Assembly: GCA_900543875.1 (NCBI GenBank)
Contig: UQSV01000017.1
Location: 1-29,046 of the forward strand
DNA length: 29,046 nt
Direction: 5' to 3'
From: an uncultured Coriobacteriaceae bacterium
GTDB taxonomy: Bacteria > Actinomycetota > Coriobacteriia > Coriobacteriales > Atopobiaceae
Each line of letters opens with the position of its first letter. Position 1 is the stretch's first letter. Below, one piece after another: positions 1 through 7,048 of the stretch. Position numbers and translations under genes: made by a program. The notes beneath the pieces were generated by a model, which had not been told where the DNA came from, made no database searches, and worked only from the letters and a program-made list of their open reading frames with translations.

Positions 1-1
1 C

Positions 2-982
2 CTTGCCGGATGCGGCGCCTCGGGTGCCGCCGCCCCCGCGACCGACGCCGCCTCCACCGACGCCGCCGCGACGTCGGGTGACCTCAACAAGCTCACCTTC
101 GTGCTCGACTACACGCCCAACACCAACCACTCGGGCGTCTACGTGGCCATCGCCAAGGGCTACTACGCCGACGAGGGCCTCGAGGTCGAGGTCGTCCAGC
201 CGCCCGAGGACGGTGCTGACGCCCTGGTGGGCACCGGCAAGGCCCAGGTTGGCATGAGCTACCAGGACGTCATGGCCAACTACCTTGGCTCCGATGACCA
301 GCTGCCCGTGACGGCCATCGCCGCCACCATCCAGCACAACACCTCGGGCATCATGAGCCGCGCCGGCGACGGCATCACGCGCCCCAAGGGCATGGAGGGC
401 AAGCGCTACGGCACCTGGGACCAGGACGTCGAGAAGGCCATCATCAAGAGCGTCGTCGAGACCGACGGCGGCGACTTCTCCAAGGTCGAGCTCGTGCCGA
501 GCGGCGACGAGGTGAGCGGCCTCAAGGCCAACCAGTTCGACTGCGTGTGGGGCTACGAGGGCTGGGGCCTGCAGAACGCCAAGGTCCAGGACTACCCCTG
601 CGACTACTTCTCGTTCCGCAGCATCGACTCAACGTTTGACTACTACACACCAGTCGTCGTCGCGAACAACGACTTCCTCGCCCAGCAGCCCGAGGTGGCC
701 CGCGCCTTCCTGCGCGCCACGAAGAAGGGCTACGAGTACTGCGTGACCAACCCCGACGACGCCGCCCAGATTCTGTGTGACGCCGCCCCCGAGACCGACG
801 CCGAGCTCGCGAAGGCCAGCGCCGAGTACCTCGCCGACCAGTACACGGCCGACGCCTCGAGCTGGGGCATCATCGACCCGCAGCGCTGGGCCGCGTTCTA
901 CACCTGGATGAACGACAACCAGCTCACCCCCGTTGCGCTCGACGTCAACGGCGGCTTTAGCATGGACTACCTGGAGCAGTAG
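2..982 (+). CDS. ABC transporter substrate-binding lipoprotein, NMT1/THI5-like (5' end cut off)
   Basis: Extracytoplasmic solute-binding protein of an ABC importer, resembling the ThiY group that binds thiamine pyrimidine precursors. The frame is open from base 2 and encodes L-A-G-C, a lipobox whose Cys (bases 11-13) would be lipidated. The start codon and the hydrophobic signal peptide therefore lie left of the window, and the GTG at 101 is internal. After an Ala/Thr/Asp-rich linker the mature domain begins LDYTPNTNHSGVYVA and continues with KGYYADEGLEVEVVQPPEDG, VGTGKAQVGMSYQD and IIDPQRWAAFY, all typical of the NMT1-like fold. The stop is 2 nt before the ATPase gene, so the two are one operon. 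The permease is presumably upstream. Substrate is inferred: a pyrimidine is the best guess, and riboflavin or another cofactor precursor is possible. Confidence 0.9.
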   Translation, partial: LAGCGASGAAAPATDAASTDAAATSGDLNKLTFVLDYTPNTNHSGVYVAIAKGYYADEGLEVEVVQPPEDGADALVGTGKAQVGMSYQDVMANYLGSDDQLPVTAIAATIQHNTSGIMSRAGDGITRPKGMEGKRYGTWDQDVEKAIIKSVVETDGGDFSKVELVPSGDEVSGLKANQFDCVWGYEGWGLQNAKVQDYPCDYFSFRSIDSTFDYYTPVVVANNDFLAQQPEVARAFLRATKKGYEYCVTNPDDAAQILCDAAPETDAELAKASAEYLADQYTADASSWGIIDPQRWAAFYTWMNDNQLTPVALDVNGGFSMDYLEQ

Positions 983-984
983 AG

Positions 985-1815
985 ATGGATCTTCGAGACA
1001 CGCGGAAGGTCGCCACGGCTGGCGCGGGCGGCGCGGCCGGCGCTGCGGACGGACGCGAGCCCGCGCTCGTCGTGCGCGACCTGACCCTTGCCTGGACCGA
1101 CGGCACTTCGCCCACGGTGGCCGACGTGTCGCTCGAGCTCGCGCCGGGCGAGATGGTGTGTCTCGTGGGGCGTTCGGGCTGCGGCAAGTCGACGCTGTTT
1201 CACGGCATGGCGGGCCTCACCGAGCCCGTCTCGGGCAGCGTGCTGCTGCATGGCGAGGACGTCACGGGCAAGCCGGGGCGCATCTCATACATGCTGCAGA
1301 AGGACCTGCTGCTGACCCAGCGAACGATTATCGACAACGTGTGCCTGCCTCTATTGGTTGCGGGCACGCCCAGGCGCGAGGCGCGCGCCAAGGCCGAGCC
1401 GCTCTTTGGGCGCTTTGGCCTCGAGGGTACGCAGGACAGCTACCCGGCCGAGCTCTCGGGCGGCATGCGCCAGCGTGCGGCGCTCCTGCGCACCTACCTC
1501 ATGGACAACGACGTGGTGCTCATGGACGAGCCGTTCAGCGCGCTCGACGCGCTCACGCGCCGCGACATGCGCGCGTGGTTCCTCTCGATGGTGAGCGACC
1601 TGGGCATCTCGTGCATGCTCGTGACCCACGACGTCGACGAGGCTGTGGAGATGGCTGACCGCATCCTGGTGATGAGCGGCGCCCCCAAGGAGGGGCGCCC
1701 GAGCAAGATCGTGGGCGAGGTCGACGTCGCCTGCGAGCGCGAGGGACGTGGCGAGTGGATGCTCACGCCCGAGTCGCTCGCGACGAAGCGCCGGGTGCTG
1801 GAGCTTCTGGGATAG
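985..1815 (+). CDS. ABC transporter ATP-binding protein
   Basis: Cytoplasmic ATPase that powers the importer encoded just upstream. The 276-residue protein has a Walker A GRSGCGKST (residues 62-70), Q-loop Gln105, signature LSGGMRQR (157-164), Walker B VVLMDEP (177-183), a D-loop SALD and the H-loop His215 in LVTHD. It matches the nitrate/sulfonate/taurine/ThiZ-type ATPases that pair with NMT1-like binding proteins. The ATG lies 2 nt after the binding-protein stop, with a GGAG about 10 nt upstream inside that gene, so translation is probably coupled. The first 25 residues are an Ala/Gly-rich extension before the usual first beta strand. A strong hairpin follows the stop, which makes this the last gene of the operon. 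Confidence 0.93.
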   Translation: MDLRDTRKVATAGAGGAAGAADGREPALVVRDLTLAWTDGTSPTVADVSLELAPGEMVCLVGRSGCGKSTLFHGMAGLTEPVSGSVLLHGEDVTGKPGRISYMLQKDLLLTQRTIIDNVCLPLLVAGTPRREARAKAEPLFGRFGLEGTQDSYPAELSGGMRQRAALLRTYLMDNDVVLMDEPFSALDALTRRDMRAWFLSMVSDLGISCMLVTHDVDEAVEMADRILVMSGAPKEGRPSKIVGEVDVACEREGRGEWMLTPESLATKRRVLELLG

Positions 1816-1854
1816 CGCGCGGGGCGTGCTTCTCGGCAACGCGTACGTAAATGA

Positions 1855-1890
1855 CGAGAGGGGCCTGCCTGGTCTGGCGGGTCCCTCTCG
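1855..1890 (+). terminator. Intrinsic terminator of the ABC importer operon
   Basis: Two 15-nt arms (1855-1869 and 1876-1890) pair with two G-T wobbles around a 6-nt loop, and a T-rich stretch CTTTGTCTGTTG follows. It lies 40 nt after the ATPase stop. The convergent gene ending at 1924 may also use the stem, but no T-run follows it on the minus strand. Confidence 0.8.
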
Positions 1891-1923
1891 CTTTGTCTGT
1901 TGTGATCTTATCGGCCTTTTGCC

Positions 1924-3045
1924 CTACTCGATGTGGAAGTCTGCGGGGAAGTGGATGAGCCCCTGGTGGCGAATCTCGTCGCAGATGGCCAGGGCGTCGA
2001 GCGTGACGTCGGTGAAGCTCGAGGCGGCGCCAGTGGGGGCCATGCTCGCGCCCCACAGGGTGTCGATGCGCTCGCCGTTTACGAGGCTCACGAAGTCGCG
2101 CACCTCGTGGACCATGTTGTTGGTGCACGGCTCGATGGTGAGCCTCTCGGTGACGTTGCCGACGCTGTTGGTCGTGGTGGTCGCGGCACCGCGGATGGCC
2201 TGGCCGCGCACCATGACCTCGGCGGACTGGGGCACGCTCATCGCGTCGAGCGTGAGGGTGCCGAGGTCGCCCTCGATCTGGCAGGGGAGCAGGTCGGTCG
2301 AGATCTTTGAGTAGGCGATCTCGACGACGAGGCCGGGCGTGCCGGAGTGCCTGCCGTAGCTGCACAGGACCGAGCCCGCGCCGTCGATGACGCCACCTGT
2401 CGACTCGGTGCGGGCGTCCGAGATGAGCGTGGGAGCGGCGACGATGCGGTCAGGCGCGCCAAAGAGGGCCACCATGGGCTCGATGCAGTAGACGCCGAGG
2501 TCCATGAGCGCGCCCGAGGCCATCTTGGCGTCGAAGATGTTGGTGTGGCGGCCGGCCTTGACGTCGTCGTAGCGGCTCGAGTACTTGCCAAAGCGGAAGG
2601 TGGCGCGGCGCAGCTGGCCCAGCTTGGGCAGGGCCGCCCAGATCGTGGCCCAGGCCGGGTCGTGGACGGGGCGCATGGCCTCGAGCGCCAGGACGTGGTG
2701 GAGCTCGGCCGCGGCGTAGAGCGACTGGGCCTCGTAGCGGTTTGAGCAGAAGGGCTTCTCGACCAGGACGTGCTTGTCTCCGCGCACGCAGGCGAGGGCC
2801 TGCTTGTAGTGCAGGGCGTTGGGCGTGGCGATGTAGACGGCGTCGACGTCCTTGCAGTTGGCGAGCTGCTCGAGCGAGGTGAAGGGGCGCGAGCCGCCGT
2901 GCCTCTCGGTGAACTCGCGCGCGCTCACGGCGTTGCGCGAGAGCGTGCCCACGTACTCGATGCCCTCGACCTGGCCTACGGCGTTGATGAGGTCGTCGCT
3001 GATCATCGACGTGCCGATGGTCGCAAGTTTGATTGTGTCGCTCAT
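1924..3045 (-). CDS. Gfo/Idh/MocA family NAD(P)-dependent oxidoreductase
   Basis: Predicted cytoplasmic dehydrogenase acting on a sugar, inositol or related polyol. The 373-residue length is normal for the family. The N-terminal Rossmann segment is KLATIGTSMISDDLINAV (residues 6-23); the usual GxGxxG is replaced by an IGTSMIS version. Next come VYIATPNALHY (70-80) and the hallmark LVEKPFCSN (94-102), whose Lys is the conserved family residue. The C-terminal half is the GFO/IDH/MocA alpha/beta domain with MDLGVYCIEPM. The ATG is preceded by AGGGGAG 5 nt upstream. It is a single-gene unit divergent from the tRNA. The substrate cannot be read from sequence; dihydrodiol dehydrogenase-like and inositol dehydrogenase-like members are the nearest look-alikes. 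Confidence 0.9.
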   Translation of the reverse strand: MSDTIKLATIGTSMISDDLINAVGQVEGIEYVGTLSRNAVSAREFTERHGGSRPFTSLEQLANCKDVDAVYIATPNALHYKQALACVRGDKHVLVEKPFCSNRYEAQSLYAAAELHHVLALEAMRPVHDPAWATIWAALPKLGQLRRATFRFGKYSSRYDDVKAGRHTNIFDAKMASGALMDLGVYCIEPMVALFGAPDRIVAAPTLISDARTESTGGVIDGAGSVLCSYGRHSGTPGLVVEIAYSKISTDLLPCQIEGDLGTLTLDAMSVPQSAEVMVRGQAIRGAATTTTNSVGNVTERLTIEPCTNNMVHEVRDFVSLVNGERIDTLWGASMAPTGAASSFTDVTLDALAICDEIRHQGLIHFPADFHIE

Positions 3046-3114
3046 GATGGCTCCCCTGGTCGTTATCCTTCCGAGTGCGATTCTATGGCCTGGGGGAGCC
3101 GTGGGCGTCGGCGT

Positions 3115-3152
3115 ATTTGCGAGTGGTGGCTGCTAAATTATTTCTCGCAAAT
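3115..3152. promoter_or_regulatory. 9-bp perfect inverted repeat between divergent oxidoreductase and tRNA genes
   Basis: ATTTGCGAG at 3115-3123 and CTCGCAAAT at 3144-3152 are perfect reverse complements separated by 20 nt that are unusually AT-rich. The right arm ends 3 nt before the -35 of the tRNA promoter, and the spacer lies upstream of the minus-strand oxidoreductase. An operator for the divergent region is the most natural reading, but no regulator gene is adjacent. Confidence 0.45.
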
Positions 3153-3155
3153 GGC

Positions 3156-3185
3156 TTGCGCGAGTGCGGGTGTATACGGTATAGT
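3156..3185 (+). promoter_or_regulatory. Sigma-70-type promoter of tRNA-Thr
   Basis: TTGCGC (3156-3161) and TATAGT (3180-3185) are separated by 18 nt. Transcription would begin near 3192, giving a leader of about 37 nt before the mature tRNA. Confidence 0.6.
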
Positions 3186-3228
3186 CTGTCTTCGCTGCAG
3201 CACATCACGTTGCGGCGGCCATGGAGTT

Positions 3229-3304
3229 GCCAGCTTAGCTCAGTTGGTAGAGCACCGCTCTCGTAAAGCGGGGGTCACCAGTTCAAGTCTGGTAGCTGGC
3301 TCCA
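3229..3304 (+). tRNA. tRNA-Thr (anticodon CGU), CCA encoded
   Basis: The full cloverleaf can be drawn. Acceptor arms are GCCAGCT (3229-3235) and AGCTGGC (3294-3300). The D arm is GCTC/GAGC, the anticodon arm CCGCT-CTCGTAA-AGCGG carries anticodon CGT, and the T arm is ACCAG-TTCAAGT-CTGGT. The discriminator is T3301 and the CCA tail (3302-3304) is genomic. CGU reads ACG, a frequent Thr codon in this GC-rich window. The gene stands alone with its own promoter and terminator. Confidence 0.97.
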
Positions 3305-3314
3305 TCGAAACTCG

Positions 3315-3349
3315 CAGGTCAGGGGACATATCCTCTGGCCTGTTTTTTT
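3315..3349 (+). terminator. Intrinsic terminator of the tRNA-Thr gene
   Basis: Arms 3315-3326 and 3331-3342 form 12 pairs, two of them G-T wobbles, around a CATA loop. Seven T residues (3343-3349) follow directly. Confidence 0.92.
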
Positions 3350-3708
3350 GTCTCGCGACTGCCTGTTTTTGCCCAGAGGGGTGAAATGTGGGTGAACTTT
3401 CACCCCGCGTCCACGTCCTCGCCTGTCGTTTCTTCTCGTCCTAAGCATTCTCTTGCGTGCCTATTGCGCCTTGTTTGTCCGCTCGCGTGCCCAACGCGAC
3501 TAGATGGCGGCTCTGGAGGGCCGGTTTAGTCGCGTTGGGCACGCAATCCTGCTCGATTGTCGCGATGGGCACGCAATGCTGCTTGGTTGTTGCGTTGGAC
3601 GCACGGAGCATCCCCGTGCTCATGGCGCAGTCCCCTCATGCCCAGCGGTCCTCACTAAACATCCTGCTAGAATGGGTCATCGTTGACCATGCGACCACGG
3701 GAGTGACT
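3350..3708. other. Gene-free stretch between the tRNA terminator and the HAD gene
   Basis: No protein-like frame is convincing here. The plus-strand frame that opens upstream of the HAD gene is only the repeat block translated (10-residue periods such as VALGTQ/VAMGTQ). The stretch holds the repeat array described separately, a CTTCTCG motif at 3432-3438, and a GGGAG ribosome-binding site just before 3709. A TAGAAT at 3668-3673 could be a -10 box, but no good -35 is visible. Confidence 0.6.
3455..3606. repeat. Symmetric array of degenerate 30-bp repeats around an 18-bp perfect inverted repeat
   Basis: GCGTGCCCAACGCGACTA (3485-3502) is the exact reverse complement of 3527-3544, with a 24-nt centre. 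On the right the unit recurs every 30 bp: GTCGCGTTGGGCACGC at 3529, GTCGCGATGGGCACGC at 3559, and a decayed GTTGCGTTGGACGCAC at 3589. On the left the inverted unit recurs 30 bp earlier as GCGTGCCTATTGCGCC at 3455. The block is thus two repeat ladders facing each other. The units abut without unique spacers, so it is not CRISPR. Its function is unknown. Confidence 0.8.
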
Positions 3709-4377
3709 ATGCCTCGTCCTGAGAGAATCGACTGCGTCCTGTTCGACTGCGATGGCGTGCTCATCGACTCCGAGCCCATCGCCGCCCGCCGCAACGTGGT
3801 GATCTTTGGCGAGCTGGGCATCCCCGCCACCTTCGAGGACTGCCTCACGATGTGCGGCCAGGACGGCAAGACCACAATCCCGGCCATCGGCGCCAAGTAC
3901 GGCGTCCACGTTACGGCCGACGAGTTCGCTGCCAAGAAGACCGAGTGCATCGAGCGCGGCCTTATCGACAGGGTGAGCTACAACAACCCCGAGGCGGCCG
4001 CCCTGCCCGGCATCCACGATGTGCTCGCGCGCCTGCGTGCCGCCGGCGTGCGCTGCGGCCTCGTCTCCACCACGGTCTCGAGCCACATCCTCGTGGGCCT
4101 CGACCGCTTTGGCCTGGCCTCGTGCTTCGACTGCATCATCACCGGCGACATGGTCGAGCGCCACAAGCCCGACCCCATGCCCTATGCCACGGCCATGGAG
4201 TACCTGCACGTGGACTCCGCCCGCACCGTGGTGGTCGAGGACTCGCCAGCGGGCATTCGCTCGGGCCTCACCGCGGGCTGCTACGTGCTGGGCTTCACCG
4301 GCTCGGCCTACGTCAAGCAGGACGTAAGCGCCGCTAACGAGGTGCTGCCCAGCTACGCCGACTTTGACCTGGTGTAG
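3709..4377 (+). CDS. HAD superfamily phosphatase / beta-phosphoglucomutase-like
   Basis: Cytoplasmic HAD hydrolase of the subfamily IA type, predicted to act on a small phosphorylated metabolite. The 222-residue protein opens with CVLFDCDGVLIDSEP: Asp13 is the nucleophile and Asp15 the acid/base. An alpha-helical cap follows, then motif II GLVSTTVSS, the motif III Lys in HKPDPMPY, and motif IV VVVEDSPAGIRSG. I start at the ATG at 3709 (GGGAG about 6 nt upstream) because everything in-frame before it is repeat-array DNA. The permease gene begins 3 nt after the stop, so they are probably co-transcribed. Beta-phosphoglucomutase, 2-deoxyglucose-6-phosphatase-like and phosphoglycolate phosphatase-like activities cannot be told apart by eye. 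Confidence 0.9.
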   Translation: MPRPERIDCVLFDCDGVLIDSEPIAARRNVVIFGELGIPATFEDCLTMCGQDGKTTIPAIGAKYGVHVTADEFAAKKTECIERGLIDRVSYNNPEAAALPGIHDVLARLRAAGVRCGLVSTTVSSHILVGLDRFGLASCFDCIITGDMVERHKPDPMPYATAMEYLHVDSARTVVVEDSPAGIRSGLTAGCYVLGFTGSAYVKQDVSAANEVLPSYADFDLV

Positions 4378-4380
4378 CCC

Positions 4381-5406
4381 GTGAGCCCAAACGATTCCGC
4401 CAACAACTTCATGTCCGAGAAGAGTGCGGCCGAGAAGGGCGCGCTGGGTGCTGCCACCGCTCACGTGGCCGAGAAGGGCGTGGTCGAGAAGGGCGCCCGT
4501 GCGGGCCGCCTTGTCGACGCCCCCTGGTTCAACAAGCTCCTCATTGTTGCCTGCGCCCTTGCCTGGGGCTTCTCGTTCTTCGTGATGAAGGACGTCACGG
4601 CGCAGTTCCCGGTGTTCTGGCTTCTGCTCGTGCGCTTTGGCCTGTCGGCCCTGCTCATGCTCGCCTGTTTCTGGCGGCGCATCTGCGGCAACCTCTGCGC
4701 GCCGGTCGTGCGCACGGGCGTGCTCCTTGGCGTGTTCTACGGGCTTGCCTACGTGTTCCAGACGTACGGCATCGTCTACACCACGCCAGGCAAAAACGCG
4801 TTTCTCACTGGCGTGTACTGCGCGCTCGTGCCGCTGTGCGCGTGGGCCCTGGGGCAGGGCAGGCCGCGCCGCATGAGCGTGATCGCCGCGGTCGTAACGC
4901 TTGTGGGCGCGGGGTTCGTGGTGCTCGACCAGGGCCTGCCGCTGAACGTTGGCGACGGCCTCACGCTCGTGGGCTCGGTCTTCTATGCGCTCGAGATGGT
5001 GGTCGTGGCGCGCGAGGGGCGCGGCCGCGACGTCTGGGCGCTCACGTTCTGGCAGTTTGCGACCGTCGCCGTGATGATGGCGGCGGGTCACCTGCTGGCC
5101 GAGACGGCGCCCGCGGCCGCCTCGTTCACGGCGGGCAACGTTGTGGCGCTCGTGTTTCTTGCTGTGGTGTGCTCGTTTGGGTGCCTGGCGCTGCTCAACT
5201 ACGCGCTTACCAAGGTCGACCCGGCGGCGGGCTCGCTGCTCTCGAACCTCGAGAGCCCCAGCGGCGTGGCCTTCTCGGTGGCCTTTGGCTACGAGACGCT
5301 CACGCCGCGCCTGCTCGCGGGCTTTGCGCTCATCTTTCTTGGCATCGTCCTGTCCGAGGTGGGCGAGAAGCTCGTCCTCATGCTGCCCGGCCGCAGCCGC
5401 GGGTAG
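4381..5406 (+). CDS. EamA/DMT-family permease
   Basis: Predicted ten-helix inner-membrane carrier of the drug/metabolite transporter superfamily, with two EamA halves. Helix 1 starts near KLLIVACALAWGFSFFVMK. The conserved PGKNAFLTGVYCALVPL segment in the first half and the ALLNYALTKVDPAAGSLLSNLESP segment in the second half are typical; the latter carries the helix-9 Pro/Glu signature. The assigned start is GTG at 4381, 3 nt after the HAD stop, with only a weak upstream GGTG. ATG at 4411 is an alternative. The first 45 or so residues are an unusual hydrophilic tail with repeated AEKG/VEKG units, so the true start could be further in. Substrate unknown; amino acids or metabolites are common for this family. 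Confidence 0.88.
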   Translation: MSPNDSANNFMSEKSAAEKGALGAATAHVAEKGVVEKGARAGRLVDAPWFNKLLIVACALAWGFSFFVMKDVTAQFPVFWLLLVRFGLSALLMLACFWRRICGNLCAPVVRTGVLLGVFYGLAYVFQTYGIVYTTPGKNAFLTGVYCALVPLCAWALGQGRPRRMSVIAAVVTLVGAGFVVLDQGLPLNVGDGLTLVGSVFYALEMVVVAREGRGRDVWALTFWQFATVAVMMAAGHLLAETAPAAASFTAGNVVALVFLAVVCSFGCLALLNYALTKVDPAAGSLLSNLESPSGVAFSVAFGYETLTPRLLAGFALIFLGIVLSEVGEKLVLMLPGRSRG

Positions 5407-5447
5407 CGCTGCGTGGCGAGGCGTGGCCACCTCTCCCTTAACCACAG

Positions 5448-5513
5448 ATTCCTAGGAATATGCGCTTAAGGCTGTCCGCTAAATATGGTTAACGTCATTT
5501 TCCTAGGAAAATG
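5448..5513. repeat. Pair of CCTAGG-centred palindromes
   Basis: ATTCCTAGGAAT (5448-5459) is a perfect 12-bp palindrome and CATTTTCCTAGGAAAATG (5496-5513) a perfect 18-bp palindrome. They share the TTCCTAGGAA core and their centres are 51 bp apart. TTAACCA (5438-5444) and TGGTTAA (5486-5492) form a further inverted pair offset around the first site. The pattern looks like paired protein-binding sites, although both flanking genes point towards it. Confidence 0.7.
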
Positions 5514-5550
5514 AGAAGAGAAACGCTGGGATGAGAAGAGAAACGCCGGG
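5511..5550. repeat. Tandem 20-bp duplication
   Basis: ATGAGAAGAGAAACGCTGGG (5511-5530) is followed directly by the same 20-mer with one change (T to C at the seventeenth base, 5531-5550). The first copy overlaps the end of the 18-bp palindrome and the second overlaps the start of the terminator stem. Confidence 0.85.
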
Positions 5551-5576
5551 GGAGGTTGGGCGCCTTCCCCGGCGTT
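5534..5576 (-). terminator. Intrinsic terminator for the minus-strand threonine aldolase gene
   Basis: Arms 5563-5576 and 5542-5555 form a 14-pair stem (one wobble) with a 7-nt loop. Read on the minus strand the stem is followed by TTTCTCTTCTC, a pyrimidine-rich tail. It lies about 200 nt past the stop of the aldolase, which is distant. The plus-strand permease could also use the stem but would have no T-run. Confidence 0.6.
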
Positions 5577-5777
5577 CTGCGTTCGGACGATGTGCTGGGC
5601 TCGCGGGCGGCCGCGCGGTCGATGGCGCAGGTCCTCGCCCTGTGCTCTCGGAGCCCAGCGGAGACCATCGCCCCAGCCGCGCGGTCAATGGTGCAGGCCT
5701 CGCCCCGTGCCCCTTGCGCGTTCCCGCACGTGACAAGCTCGAGAAGCTCGGTGGCGCAGGGCCCCCGTTCTGCGTCC

Positions 5778-6842
5778 CTACGCCAAGCTGGTGGCGAGCT
5801 CCAGCAGCTCGGTGACGTCGGCGGCTTCGGTGGCCCAGGAGCACACGAAGCGGATGACGCGGCGGTCGTCGGGCAGCACGTAGAACGTCTCGCAGCCGCA
5901 GGCCTTCTCGAACGCCTGCTCCTGCGCCTTGCTTACGGCAACAAACACCTGGTTGGAGGTCGAGTTGCCGTAGAGCTCAAAGCCCCTCTCGACCAGGCCC
6001 TCGCGCAGCTGCTGGGCGCACTCGTTGGCGTGCGCGGCCAGCTGCCAGTAGAGCGCCTCCTTGCCGTCCTGCTCGGCAAAGGCGGCCTCGAACTGCGCAC
6101 CCAGCAAAAAGCCCTTGGCGAGCAGGCCACAGCGCTCCTTCTGCAGGTAGGGGAAGGCCTCCCGCAGGCGCTCGGCCGCCGCTCCGTGGCCGCAAATCAC
6201 GACGGCCTCGCCCATGAGCATGCCGTTCTTGGTGCCGCCGATGTAGAAGGCGTCGACCTTGCTCGCGATGTGGGCGAGCGTAAGGTCGTTGCCGGGCGCC
6301 GTGAGGGCGCTGCCCAGGCGCGCGCCGTCCAGGAAGATGCCCAGGTCGTGGCTGCGGGCCCAGTCGCAGATGGCGTCGAGGCGCTCGGCGCTCCAGACGC
6401 CGCCCAGCTCGGTGGTGTCGGTGATGTAGATGGCCGCGGGCCTCGTCATGTGGCGGCCCGTCGAGGTCTGCGTGCGCCAGACGCGCTCGGCCGCCTCGGG
6501 CGTGAGGAAGCCGTCGGCGTCGCCGGTGGGCAGGGCGGTGCGGCCACAGGCCATGAGGGCGCCCGTCTCGTGCACAACGATGTGGGCGTCGGGCGTGCAG
6601 ATGACGCCCTCCCAGTCGCGCAGCATGCCGTTCAGGCAGATGACGTTGGCGCTCGTGCCGCCAATGCAGAACTCGACGGTGGCCTCGGGCGTGCCGCAGG
6701 CGGCGCGAATGAGCTCGCGGGCGTGGTCGCAGTGCTCGTCGCCCTCGGTGTAGCCAACGTTTTGGTGGCTGCCGGCGGCCAAGAGGGCCTCCATGATCTG
6801 GGGCGCGGCGCCCTCGGAATAGTCGTTGCGGAACAGGTGCAT
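5778..6842 (-). CDS. Threonine aldolase family PLP-dependent enzyme
   Basis: Predicted low-specificity L-threonine aldolase, cleaving threonine or allo-threonine to glycine and acetaldehyde; it belongs to the beta-eliminating lyase fold-type I group. The 354 residues begin MHLFRNDYSEGAAPQIM. The cofactor contacts are visible as GGTSAN (61-66), the stacking His region IVVHETGA (88-95), Asp172 in FLDGARL, and Lys205 in GGTKNGML as the Schiff-base lysine. The start ATG has GAGGAG 6 nt upstream. The gene is monocistronic. Related beta-eliminating lyases such as tryptophanase are much longer, so aldolase is preferred. Substrate stereospecificity cannot be judged from sequence. Confidence 0.9.
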   Translation of the reverse strand: MHLFRNDYSEGAAPQIMEALLAAGSHQNVGYTEGDEHCDHARELIRAACGTPEATVEFCIGGTSANVICLNGMLRDWEGVICTPDAHIVVHETGALMACGRTALPTGDADGFLTPEAAERVWRTQTSTGRHMTRPAAIYITDTTELGGVWSAERLDAICDWARSHDLGIFLDGARLGSALTAPGNDLTLAHIASKVDAFYIGGTKNGMLMGEAVVICGHGAAAERLREAFPYLQKERCGLLAKGFLLGAQFEAAFAEQDGKEALYWQLAAHANECAQQLREGLVERGFELYGNSTSNQVFVAVSKAQEQAFEKACGCETFYVLPDDRRVIRFVCSWATEAADVTELLELATSLA

Positions 6843-7042
6843 GGCGTCTCCTCACTGTTTGGCTTGGTCGGTAGCTATGATAGCGCGCCCGCGCCCGGCG
6901 ACGCGCCCGTCCGTGGCGGCGTCAAGGCCGTGGAAGCGCCCGTCTGTGTTCCCACCAAAGCCTCGTACGCGCCCGCCTATGCCTCCGCCAAAGCCGCGGG
7001 CATGTCGCCCGCCCCCGTGCTGCGGCGCCCGCCCCCGCGCGG

Positions 7043-7048
7043 TATACT
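7043..7048 (+). promoter_or_regulatory. Probable -10 box for hisS
   Basis: TATACT stands out in an otherwise very GC-rich 243-nt gap (6843-7085) and lies 38 nt before the hisS ATG. No clear -35 is visible 17 nt upstream. The rest of the gap is C-rich and shows nothing else I can name. Confidence 0.45.

Larger units (their letters stand above)
5407..5777. other. Gene-free convergent intergenic region
   Basis: The region lies between the ends of the permease (+) and the threonine aldolase (-). An AT-rich part (5435-5545) holds two CCTAGG palindromes, a TTAACCA/TGGTTAA pair and a duplicated 20-mer. A GC-rich part (5577-5777) holds imperfect repeats: GCCGCGCGGTC at 5610 and again at 5676, each followed by a similar GGYGCAGG..TCGCCC segment, with a weaker third copy near 5751. 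No convincing gene is present. Confidence 0.65.

Noticed and set aside
101..982. Complete binding protein starting at GTG 101
   Set aside because: The same frame is open to base 2 and encodes a lipobox, so 101 is internal and the gene is truncated by the window edge.
3455..3606. CRISPR array
   Set aside because: The repeats are 30 bp but abut directly with no unique spacers, they reverse orientation at the centre, and no cas genes are near.
3457..3708. N-terminal extension of the HAD phosphatase
   Set aside because: The extension is translated repeat DNA with 10-residue periodicity. The HAD domain starts normally at the ATG at 3709, which has a ribosome site.
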